Below are positions 28,043-35,359 of a DNA stretch of 35,359 nucleotides, piece by piece. The notes below the pieces were generated by a model, which worked only from the letters and a program-made list of their open reading frames with translations, searched no databases and was not told the DNA's origin. The position numbers and the translations under genes are program-made. This DNA comes from Candidatus Helicobacter avicola. GTDB taxonomy: Bacteria; Campylobacterota; Campylobacteria; Campylobacterales; Helicobacteraceae. The stretch's first letter is position 1; each line of letters begins with the position of its first letter. Where the stretch lies: the NCBI GenBank assembly GCA_019112865.1, contig DXIN01000006.1, positions 1-35,359 of the forward strand, in the 5' to 3' direction.

Positions 28043-30130
28043 TTAAATCTCCACAGCCTTTAGCTCCACCTTTTGTCCATTAACACTCACGATTTCACAC
28101 TCTATCTCGCCCATCTCGCCTAGAATCTCACTCATTTTTTTGCTCTTATCATTTGTAAATTTGCTGATATGCAGCAATCCATCGCCACCATTAGGTAGCT
28201 CCACAAATGCCCCAAAATCTAGCACTTTTTTGACCTTGCCACGAAAGCGCATACCGCTATGATAACTACCAAAATCCACTTCTCTCACAAGCTCTAAGAT
28301 ATAGTTTTTCGCACCTTCTAACTCATCTTTGGTATTAGCGTGGATATGCACATTGCCCTGCTCTCTGTCCAAATCAATACTCACATTAAAACGCTCGATA
28401 ATACCCTTGATTGTCTTGCCTCCCTGCCCTATAATATCCACCATTTTATGCACACTCACAGGGAAACTCACCAGCTTTGGCAATACCTCATAATTTGGCT
28501 CCACACCTTTAAGCGCCTCACGCATAATACCCAAAATATGCGCTCTCGCCTCTTTAGCCTGCATAAGAGCGTTTTTAAGAATCTCGCTTGAGATTCCACC
28601 AAGCTTGATGTCCATTTGCAGTGCGCTGATACCCTCCTCATCTCCAGCGACCTTGAAGTCCATATCACCATCGTGATCCTCTAAGCCCGTGATGTCGGTT
28701 AGCACCGCGTATTCCTCACCATGTGTGATAAGACCCATAGCTACTCCCGCGATAAGGGTGCGCATCTGCACACCACACGCTTGCAATGCTAGACTTCCGC
28801 CACACACACTTGCCATTGAGCTTGAGCCATTAGATTCTAAGATTTCAGATACAAGACGTATAGCACTTTGTGAATCTACGATACTTGAGCGCAAAGCCTT
28901 GCGCGCGAGATTGCCATGCCCTAGCTCTCTGCGCCCCACAGAGCCTATCATATCCACTTCTCCTACACTAAAACTTGGGAAATTATAGTGGAAGAGAAAC
29001 TTATCTTTTTGTGGAGATTCACCAAGTGGTTCGATACTTTGAGCATCATTATCCCCGCCTAGTGTGCAAACCACAAGTGCCTGTGTCTGCCCCCGCGTAA
29101 AAAGCACACTGCTATGCGCACAAGGCAGAGGATTCATCACGATACTAATAGGACGCACTTCCTTAAGCCCACGCCCATCTGCTCGGATAGAATCTCGCAA
29201 AATCATCTCACGCACAAGCGATTTTTTATACACTCCAAGCGAGCGTTTGGCGTCTTCCTCATCATAGCCTTGCACCATAAGGTGTGCGATGATCTCATCA
29301 AACGCATCAGCACGCTCACTCTTAGATGCCCTTGCTATCGTAGATACGACCCAATCACGACACTCTTGTTCTAAAAACCCTAGTGCCTTGCACTCTTGAT
29401 TTTTAAGTTCAAGCTCAAGCGAAGGTTTGACAAAGGGTGCAAATGCTTCCTTAAAACGCTTACAATCCTCTGCTATGCTTTGTTTTGCTAACTCCAACGC
29501 CTCCATTACCACAGATTCTGCTAGCACACTCACACCTGCACCCGTATTCATCTCAATCATCAAAAGTTCATCGTCTTTGCCACTCACAAATAAATCAAGC
29601 TCACTTTGGGCGCGTTGCTCTTTGGTAGGATTGATGATAAACTCACCATTGATACGTCCAAGACGCACAGCACTTACACACATTTTGGGTATATCTTTGA
29701 TTCCGATATTTGAGACATAGAGCGCACCTGCTGCCGCATGTAATGCCCCAAGTGCGAGATCACTTTTACCATCATAACTTAGCACCATCACCACGATGTG
29801 TGTAACATACCCAAAACCCTTTGGAAAAAGCGGACGCAAACTCCTATCAATAAGACGTGAGGTAAGAATCTCAAAGTCATTTGGCTTGCCCTCGCGTTTG
29901 ATAAATCCAGAGGGGAATTTACCACATGCATAAGCTTTTTGGATATATTGCACACTTAGTGGGACAAAATCTCCTTCGATAAGCTTATTGCTCTGCACAC
30001 ACACACTAGCTAAGATTCTTGTGCCACCACTAGCGTATAACACCGATCCATTACTTGCTTGCGCCACACTCTCAAAACTATACAATTCGCTAAGATTGTT
30101 AATCTCTACTTGTATATTACTGATGTTCAT
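28043..30130 (-). CDS. pnp: Polyribonucleotide nucleotidyltransferase (PNPase)
   Basis: A 695-residue 3'-5' phosphorolytic exoribonuclease and component of the RNA-decay machinery. Two RNase PH-like domains (about 5-220 and 300-540) carry the family blocks GDFVPLSVQYIQKAYACGKF and FPSFSVGEVDMIGSVGRREL. A KH domain with the GQGGK loop and a C-terminal S1 domain (GKVKKVLDFGAFVELPNGGDG) follow. Length and domain order are normal. Its ATG overlaps the end of the phosphoribosyltransferase gene by 14 bases, with AAAGGA inside that gene, so translation is coupled. Confidence 0.97.
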   Translation of the reverse strand: MNISNIQVEINNLSELYSFESVAQASNGSVLYASGGTRILASVCVQSNKLIEGDFVPLSVQYIQKAYACGKFPSGFIKREGKPNDFEILTSRLIDRSLRPLFPKGFGYVTHIVVMVLSYDGKSDLALGALHAAAGALYVSNIGIKDIPKMCVSAVRLGRINGEFIINPTKEQRAQSELDLFVSGKDDELLMIEMNTGAGVSVLAESVVMEALELAKQSIAEDCKRFKEAFAPFVKPSLELELKNQECKALGFLEQECRDWVVSTIARASKSERADAFDEIIAHLMVQGYDEEDAKRSLGVYKKSLVREMILRDSIRADGRGLKEVRPISIVMNPLPCAHSSVLFTRGQTQALVVCTLGGDNDAQSIEPLGESPQKDKFLFHYNFPSFSVGEVDMIGSVGRRELGHGNLARKALRSSIVDSQSAIRLVSEILESNGSSSMASVCGGSLALQACGVQMRTLIAGVAMGLITHGEEYAVLTDITGLEDHDGDMDFKVAGDEEGISALQMDIKLGGISSEILKNALMQAKEARAHILGIMREALKGVEPNYEVLPKLVSFPVSVHKMVDIIGQGGKTIKGIIERFNVSIDLDREQGNVHIHANTKDELEGAKNYILELVREVDFGSYHSGMRFRGKVKKVLDFGAFVELPNGGDGLLHISKFTNDKSKKMSEILGEMGEIECEIVSVNGQKVELKAVEI

Positions 30131-30803
30131 CTGTTGTATCCTTTCGTTTATAGCTTAAATGTTTGTCTAAAATATCCTCAATCATCTTGCTTTCAAGAGG
30201 CTTGAGTTCTTTATAATAATGCTCTATATTCACAAAATGTTCCATACTTTGCACATACAGCACCTCATCACATACTTTATCAAGTGCTTCAAGCACACTT
30301 GTGGGCAAAATCGGTGTCGCCACCCTGATACTTTTGGCATTGAGATTCACACAAGTTTTGATTGCACACATTACCGTTAGTCCTGTATCAATCCCCTGAT
30401 CCACAATCAGCACATCTTGCCCTCGTAGCGATGAGAGTAACTCACCCTTACGATATTGATAACGCGTAGGGATAATACTCTCCTCATATTGCCGCTTTGC
30501 TTCACCATAAACATAATCTAGGCTTATCCCAAATGCATTGATAAGATTCTCATGCATTACGATGTCTAACTCCTCACTCACGATAGCAATCTGACACTCT
30601 GGGTTAAGTGGAGCACAGAGAGTTTGGGTAAAGAGATACTCCAAAGGGATTTTGAGAATCTTTGCAAGCTCATCAGCAAAATACGCTCCATCAAAACTCG
30701 TAGCCAAAAGCACGCTTTGGCTAAAATCAAGATTTCGCACCATCAATACATCAACAAGCTTCTCCAACGCCTCTTGTCTATTGGCAAATTGTAGAAATTT
30801 CAT
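30117..30803 (-). CDS. Phosphoribosyltransferase-like protein upstream of pnp
   Basis: A 228-residue protein with a type I phosphoribosyltransferase fold by motif: VLIVDQGIDTGLTVMCAIKT resembles the PRPP loop, and the early strand VLLATSFDGAYFADELAKIL fits the PRT hood/core entry. The usual acidic pair of the loop (D[DE]) reads DQ here, so catalysis on PRPP is uncertain. The frame is open upstream, but the ATG at 30803 with AAAGGAG is the clear start. It overlaps pnp by 14 bases. In H. pylori, from memory, a protein of this type also lies between lptD and pnp. No substrate can be assigned. Confidence 0.75.
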   Translation of the reverse strand: MKFLQFANRQEALEKLVDVLMVRNLDFSQSVLLATSFDGAYFADELAKILKIPLEYLFTQTLCAPLNPECQIAIVSEELDIVMHENLINAFGISLDYVYGEAKRQYEESIIPTRYQYRKGELLSSLRGQDVLIVDQGIDTGLTVMCAIKTCVNLNAKSIRVATPILPTSVLEALDKVCDEVLYVQSMEHFVNIEHYYKELKPLESKMIEDILDKHLSYKRKDTTDEHQ

Positions 30804-30813
30804 AAAACTCCTT

Positions 30814-30996
30814 TCATTGTTTTTGTGCAAACTTGCGACACGCAAACTTGCTATCACTCACACAGAGCAAATCCCTGCTCACTCCGCTGCGCATTACCAC
30901 CAAAGAAACTGCGCCTTTGGCTTGTTTTGGGTTAGCTTCGCTTAAGCCCTTTTTCAAGGTTTCCGCCTGTGATACAATAGATTCTCTTACACTCAT
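30814..30996 (-). CDS. Doubtful 60-aa ORF coupled to the lptD stop
   Basis: The ATG overlaps the lptD stop codon (ATGA) and the frame stays open for 60 codons: MSVRESIVSQAETLKKGLSE, then a Cys- and Ser-containing tail. No family is recognised, and no ribosome site stands out in the end of lptD. The region also carries two direct copies of CAAACTTGC (plus strand, about 30829-30851). It could be a real small gene or an open intergenic stretch in the 189-bp lptD/phosphoribosyltransferase gap; the latter is at least as likely. Confidence 0.25.
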   Translation of the reverse strand: MSVRESIVSQAETLKKGLSEANPKQAKGAVSLVVMRSGVSRDLLCVSDSKFACRKFAQKQ

Positions 30997-33206
30997 TGAT
31001 TCTGTAACCTTTGAGTAAATCCAATCCCAGCAAGCGGGACAAATCTAAACTCCACTTTGATATATTGGTTGGCAATTGTATCGATAGGATTCTCAATGTT
31101 TGTTGTCAGAATCGGACGCACATCAGCAGCAAACTTGAGTGCAATCCCAAAGCAACGAATATCGCGTGAGAGTATCACACTCCAATCTTTAAAATAATTA
31201 TTTTGTGTATCATAGCCTAGATTCCCGCTAAATTGAAAATACCCAAAGTCATATTTGAGACTTCCACGCAAAAATCCGCTACGATTAGCAATATCGTTGT
31301 ATGTGCCACTTTGCAATGCTTGAGAATCTATACGAAAAAAATAATTGAGCGTGGATTGCACACCAAATTTATTAAAACTTGCAGTTACAGAAGCCTCATT
31401 GAAAGACTTAGCAACATAAGAATAAAAAAGGTTTGTCGTAACACTTAGACCATCAAAAAGATTTATGCCTATCTCTTGACGCAAGGATTGATTCTGTGTA
31501 AGAGCTTGATTTTGCGTATAGATTCGCTGATATATGCGATAAAAGAATAATTCCCTACCTTTTGTGTCATAAAAATAATTTGAAAGTTTCAAATCCACTC
31601 TTGGCTGTGCAGAGCTAAAATCAATGATTTCATTTGGATTCCAATACGCTTGGAGTGCTGCAGAACTCATATTTTCTGCAAGCTCACTATATGCACCATA
31701 AACCTGATTACTAAGCATATCAGAGACATACCGATAGGCTGGAGCATTAAAAATCCCCTCAAAGTGTATCGTATGAAAAAAATGCTTATAGGCTTTTGCC
31801 AAATCCGAATTAATCCCAATTTCATAGTTTGCATACGCGTATTGCGCACTACGTTCTATACGACTCCTGCTAAAAGGATCAAGCACATCTTGGTAATTAT
31901 TGAGCGAGACATTGCTTGCAAACAAATCCACCTTACCATTGAGATTCACATAATCCTTAAAAAGTGAAAAATTCACGCCAAGTGGCACATTTATGGAATT
32001 TTGCCAGTATGTATAGCCTGTATGACGCGTGATATTTTTGCTTTGCACATCAAAAGCATAATACAAATGCTTACTAAAAATCGTATCCAAATAGTGATGG
32101 TATTGCAAATTTGGAAGTGTTTGGAATGTATTAGCATTGCTAGCTTGAGCAAGGTTAGAGAAATATTTAAAATACATACCAATGTAGTGATTATCACTCT
32201 GTCCAAAGTAGTTAATCCTTGAGGTATGCAAACGCGTGCTATAACGTCCATTGAGCTTTTGAAGCCGTTTGTATTCTAAGTCGTTCATATACATAATGGA
32301 GGTATAAAAATGATCCTTATAGTTTCTAAACAACGGCTCAAGCAATCCCGCTCGAGAATATTCCGCCTCAAAGCCAAAAATTTCTTTGTTTAAAAGACTA
32401 TAATCTCTAATGTATTCCTCATATTGTCGAAAATAGCCTATGTTAAGACGTGCTATATTGTTTTTTTCATCAGCGATGCGAAACTCTGCATTGCCCCCAT
32501 AACCACGATCGACACGAATCTGTGGAGAGAGAGTCATATCCCATTGCTTGTATGGCGCGATATACAAGGGCTGAATATACACAAACCCCTCTCTGCTCGT
32601 GCTTCCAAGCTCTGGAGACAAAAGCCCGCTTTTGCGCTCTGTGGCAGTGGGGAAACTAAAATATGGAACATAAAAAATCGGTAAAGACCCAAAATACAGC
32701 CGCGAATTCCACGCACTCACATATTCTTTTTGTGAATCATAGCGTCCGGAGCTAGACTTGAGATGCCAAATAGGGAACTGCACATCACAGCCTGAAACGA
32801 TTGCCTTTTTAAAAGTATAGAGTTTATCGGTATTTTGGACCTCTTGTCCAGAAAACCACATACCATTTTCGTTTTGAAAATACGCTGGTTGCAAGATTGT
32901 ATGCTTGGTTTTAAGATTCATATCCACTCTTGTTGCATCGACAAATAAGCTCCCACCACGATAGATTCTGACATCACCCTCTAACAACGCACTTTCTTCC
33001 TCGCGGTTGTAGGTGATTTTATCCGCATACATATACACATCTTCACTTAGCATAAACGCATTATCCTTGGCAATAACAACATTGCCTTGTGAAGTTACAT
33101 TATTCGCAGAAAGCTCAAAAATCTTTTTTTTATCCTCCTGTGGCTCATCGGCATACACTATGGCACACATAAGGACATAGACAAAGGCAATATACCAAGC
33201 ACGCAT
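30993..33206 (-). CDS. lptD: LPS-assembly protein LptD
   Basis: A 737-residue outer-membrane protein that, with LptE, inserts lipopolysaccharide into the outer leaflet. The signal peptide is MRAWYIAFVYVLMCAIVYA. A periplasmic OstA/LptA-like jellyroll domain follows (about 25-130, with FELSANNVTSQGNVVIAKDN and EGDVRIYRGGSLFVDATRVD). A large C-terminal beta-barrel rich in Tyr, Phe and Asn makes up the rest (FYVPYFSFPTATERKSGLLS is a conserved barrel-entry block). Length fits Campylobacterota members. Its ATG directly follows the stop of the RDD gene (TAAATG), with no strong ribosome site, suggesting coupling. Being essential for LPS display, it links this operon to the glycan genes elsewhere in the window. 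Confidence 0.93.
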   Translation of the reverse strand: MRAWYIAFVYVLMCAIVYADEPQEDKKKIFELSANNVTSQGNVVIAKDNAFMLSEDVYMYADKITYNREEESALLEGDVRIYRGGSLFVDATRVDMNLKTKHTILQPAYFQNENGMWFSGQEVQNTDKLYTFKKAIVSGCDVQFPIWHLKSSSGRYDSQKEYVSAWNSRLYFGSLPIFYVPYFSFPTATERKSGLLSPELGSTSREGFVYIQPLYIAPYKQWDMTLSPQIRVDRGYGGNAEFRIADEKNNIARLNIGYFRQYEEYIRDYSLLNKEIFGFEAEYSRAGLLEPLFRNYKDHFYTSIMYMNDLEYKRLQKLNGRYSTRLHTSRINYFGQSDNHYIGMYFKYFSNLAQASNANTFQTLPNLQYHHYLDTIFSKHLYYAFDVQSKNITRHTGYTYWQNSINVPLGVNFSLFKDYVNLNGKVDLFASNVSLNNYQDVLDPFSRSRIERSAQYAYANYEIGINSDLAKAYKHFFHTIHFEGIFNAPAYRYVSDMLSNQVYGAYSELAENMSSAALQAYWNPNEIIDFSSAQPRVDLKLSNYFYDTKGRELFFYRIYQRIYTQNQALTQNQSLRQEIGINLFDGLSVTTNLFYSYVAKSFNEASVTASFNKFGVQSTLNYFFRIDSQALQSGTYNDIANRSGFLRGSLKYDFGYFQFSGNLGYDTQNNYFKDWSVILSRDIRCFGIALKFAADVRPILTTNIENPIDTIANQYIKVEFRFVPLAGIGFTQRLQNQ

Positions 33207-33668
33207 TTAATTACTTATCACAAGAGTTTTTGGAATCTTATCATGCAAGGCGCGCCTAAACTCATCATCAAACGCAGGCAGGTAACTTAGATAAAAAATA
33301 TTGCTCCCTATATATTTTAACAACGCACGCACAAAAGATTGCAAAAACGATGGCTTGTCCGCAAAATCAATGCTGATGATGCGGATTTTCATTACCACCT
33401 TACCTAAAGTCGCACCATAGAGCATACTAAAAACCACCTCATACACCATACAAAATGCAAAGACCCACAAAAGAAGCTCTATCATCATATCCTTTGGGAC
33501 ATTGCCAGAATCTAGCTTGATTTGCACCGCCAAAAGCTCCTCCCAAAAGAGAAAAGATACCGCTACGCTAATGATACAGACATCAAGCACATACGCCAAG
33601 ATTCTTGTTTGGATTGATGCGAGTGTCAAGCCCTCGCGCTCTAAGAGTTGTGCAATCTTTGTTTCCAT
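33207..33668 (-). CDS. RDD-family membrane protein
   Basis: A 153-residue inner-membrane protein with about three helices. RDD-type residues are in SIQTRILAYVLDVCIISVAV (the Arg and Asp of helix 1), and YEVVFSMLYGATLGKVVMKI gives the conserved helix 2/loop. Function of the family is poorly known, with some members proposed as ion antiporters. The frame is open to 33791 and would overlap purD; the ATG at 33668 with GAGG seven bases upstream is chosen. It sits between purD (22 bp upstream) and lptD (abutting). Confidence 0.85.
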   Translation of the reverse strand: METKIAQLLEREGLTLASIQTRILAYVLDVCIISVAVSFLFWEELLAVQIKLDSGNVPKDMMIELLLWVFAFCMVYEVVFSMLYGATLGKVVMKIRIISIDFADKPSFLQSFVRALLKYIGSNIFYLSYLPAFDDEFRRALHDKIPKTLVISN

Positions 33669-33690
33669 ATCCAAGCCTCTACATTGCCTT

Positions 33691-35040
33691 TTATAGCCCT
33701 TGTGAATCCAAAAATCTAATCCCACGCATAGCAATATCTCTGCGATATTGCATACCCTCAAAACAAATAGATTCTGCAATCTTATAAGCATTTTTGCGCG
33801 CTAGCTCAAGGCTTTGCCCTACACCCACGCACACAAGCACACGCCCACCGCTTGCTAACAATGCACCATTTTGAATATCGCTTAATGTAATGGGTGTATG
33901 AGACTTAGAATCTAAACTTTGATAACGCGTATCAAGCTCTACTCCAGCGAACGCAATATGCCCTAAAGTATTCTCAAAATCTCTGATAAAAATAGGCTTG
34001 GGTGTGCTTTTGCCATAAGGATAATTTTGTGAAGCAAGCACCACGCCCACATTATAAGTGGGCTTAAACCTCACTTCAAGACTCTCCAGATCATCTACAC
34101 ACAGCAAATCAAGCAATGGCGTCTCTAACGAAGGTAGCAACACCTCGCACTCTGGATCGCCAAAGCGCACATTAAACTCTAGCAGATAGGGCACGAGTCT
34201 CCCCTCTCTGCGCACCACCATAATCCCCCCAAACAACACACCACAAAATGGCATACCATCACGTGCCATACCATCAATCGCACGTTGCATAATTTCACGC
34301 TTAATCTCCTCAAAAAGTGTGTCATCACACATCGGTGTAGGTGTATAAGCCCCCATACCACCGGTGTTTGGACCTTCATCATTATCCAAAAGTCGTTTGT
34401 GATCTTGCGCTGGGTTTAACACAAGGCAGGATTTACCATCACTAAGCGCAAAAACCGAGAGCTCAAAACCATCTAAATACTCCTCAACCACGAGTATTTT
34501 CCCCGCATCACCAAAAAGCTCTCCACTAAGCATTTTTTGTGTATTTTCCAATGCTTCATTACAATCTTTTGCGATAATCACACCCTTACCCGCACACAAG
34601 CCATCAGCTTTAAGCACGATAGGCGGTGTGAGCGTGGCGATAAATGCCTTAATCTCCTCAAAATCACTGCTTTTGATATAACGTGCTGTGGGGATATGAT
34701 GGCGCGTAGCAAAGTCTTTCATAAATGCCTTAGAGCCTTCAAGCTGCGCAGCTTTAGCACTAGGACCAAATACCTTGATGTCATTGTCGCGTAATACATC
34801 ACTCACACCATTTGTTAGTGGCTCCTCTGGACCCACCACCACAAGTGTAATTCCTAGCTGCTTACAAAGTCGCACAAGCTCGTGATTGTCATTATAAGTA
34901 ATGTTTTTCCCAAGTAGCCAAGTCGCCCCATTACCAGGTGCAAAATACAGCTCTTCTACGCGTGAATCTTGCGCTAGTGAGAGACCCAGTGCATACTCCC
35001 TACCACCATTACCAAGAATAAGAATCTTTTGTGTTTGCAT
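33691..35040 (-). CDS. purD: Phosphoribosylamine-glycine ligase
   Basis: A 449-residue ATP-grasp enzyme for the second step of purine synthesis, joining glycine to phosphoribosylamine to make GAR. The N-terminus ILILGNGGREYALGLSLAQD is diagnostic. The ATP-grasp domain includes PPIVLKADGLCAGKGVIIA, and the signature region FNVRFGDPECEVLLP follows. The C-terminal domain is complete. A TTG at 35046 is in frame, but the ATG at 35040 has AAGG six bases upstream and is chosen. It is the first gene of the purD-RDD-lptD-PRT-pnp minus-strand run. Confidence 0.96.
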   Translation of the reverse strand: MQTQKILILGNGGREYALGLSLAQDSRVEELYFAPGNGATWLLGKNITYNDNHELVRLCKQLGITLVVVGPEEPLTNGVSDVLRDNDIKVFGPSAKAAQLEGSKAFMKDFATRHHIPTARYIKSSDFEEIKAFIATLTPPIVLKADGLCAGKGVIIAKDCNEALENTQKMLSGELFGDAGKILVVEEYLDGFELSVFALSDGKSCLVLNPAQDHKRLLDNDEGPNTGGMGAYTPTPMCDDTLFEEIKREIMQRAIDGMARDGMPFCGVLFGGIMVVRREGRLVPYLLEFNVRFGDPECEVLLPSLETPLLDLLCVDDLESLEVRFKPTYNVGVVLASQNYPYGKSTPKPIFIRDFENTLGHIAFAGVELDTRYQSLDSKSHTPITLSDIQNGALLASGGRVLVCVGVGQSLELARKNAYKIAESICFEGMQYRRDIAMRGIRFLDSQGL

Positions 35041-35359
35041 TGCCAACCTTTTATACTTGTAGCCCAGATAAGCGTTACTCTAAATGTAGCAAAGCCTAAA
35101 AAAGTAAAAATCTAGGGATAAGAGATCGTAATCAGGGGCAGATTCTCACCCTTAAAGGCTTCAAACGAAAATGCCAACACACATACGACACTACATACCC
35201 CAACAAGCTTTTTTAGTAACAGACTTGCGATTATTTATGTGAGAAAAGCGCGTTATCTAGGTGGAGGGAATTATAAAAAATATAGATTTAAAATCTCATA
35301 AAGATTTGTGGGTATAAAACGAGGTTGTAGTTCTCTAAGATTCTTAAAATTATGTCTAT
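35041..35359. other. Gene-free right end
   Basis: These 319 bases upstream of purD, up to the window edge, show no convincing gene or RNA. One minus-strand frame encodes a signal-peptide-like stretch (CVLAFSFEAFKGENLPLITI) but has no start codon and stops soon after, so it may be a gene relic or chance. Promoter sequences for purD are expected here; a TATAAA at 35050-35055 (minus strand) is too close to the ribosome site to be sure. Confidence 0.4.

Noticed and set aside
35150-35260. Minus-strand signal-peptide-like ORF upstream of purD
   Set aside because: No start codon in frame and a stop after about 30 residues; not enough to call a gene.

Overview
The window is bacterial chromosome with roughly 40% GC by eye. 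Gene content and order point to Campylobacterota, most likely an enterohepatic-type Helicobacter. From memory, three blocks follow H. pylori gene order: ligA/cheV/aspS/adk/ppa; ndk/yceD-like/rpmF/plsX/fabH; and purD/RDD/lptD/phosphoribosyltransferase/pnp. TATAAT -10 boxes usually lacking a recognisable -35, and several poly-G contingency loci, fit the same group. The tmRNA tag reads ANNTNYAPAYAKVA.

Layout. 2-238: end of an FkbM-type methyltransferase. 262-6968 (minus): acnB, then an apparent cheV-aspS-adk-ppa operon. 7065-9035 (plus): ligA, divergent from cheV. 9237-10188: glycosyltransferase split by a G9 tract. 10185-10375 (minus): eroded toxin-antitoxin remnant. 10487-10853 (minus): ssrA. 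10992-13030 (minus): asd-hemE. 13210-13938 (minus): exported, probably outer-membrane protein. 14073-18185 (plus): a YggS-type PLP protein, then methyltransferase (split by G10), methyltransferase, polysaccharide deacetylase and methyltransferase; the last four each carry a G10 tract. 18313-19947: chemoreceptor. 19961-22172 (minus): gltS and an EamA-type exporter. 22393-24773 (plus): cstA with its small YbdD/YjiX partner. 24926-27938 (plus): ndk and the yceD-like/rpmF/plsX/fabH lipid and ribosome cluster. 28043-35040 (minus): purD, RDD protein, lptD, phosphoribosyltransferase, pnp.

How it works together. Most of the window is housekeeping: TCA cycle, nucleotide and haem metabolism, translation, fatty-acid initiation, LPS export, RNA decay. 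The accessory part is a set of surface-glycan genes (one glycosyltransferase, several methyltransferases, one deacetylase), five of which carry G9-G10 tracts that can switch them by slipped-strand mispairing. As sequenced, the glycosyltransferase and the first methyltransferase are OFF and the other three are ON.

Two patterns are not explained by gene annotation. The near-palindrome AGAWTCT (AGAATCT/AGATTCT) occurs about 84 times by my hand count, against about 7 expected from base composition. All five G tracts also share A/T-rich left flanks and an invariant CA (CAA or CAG) right flank, although they sit in unrelated protein contexts.
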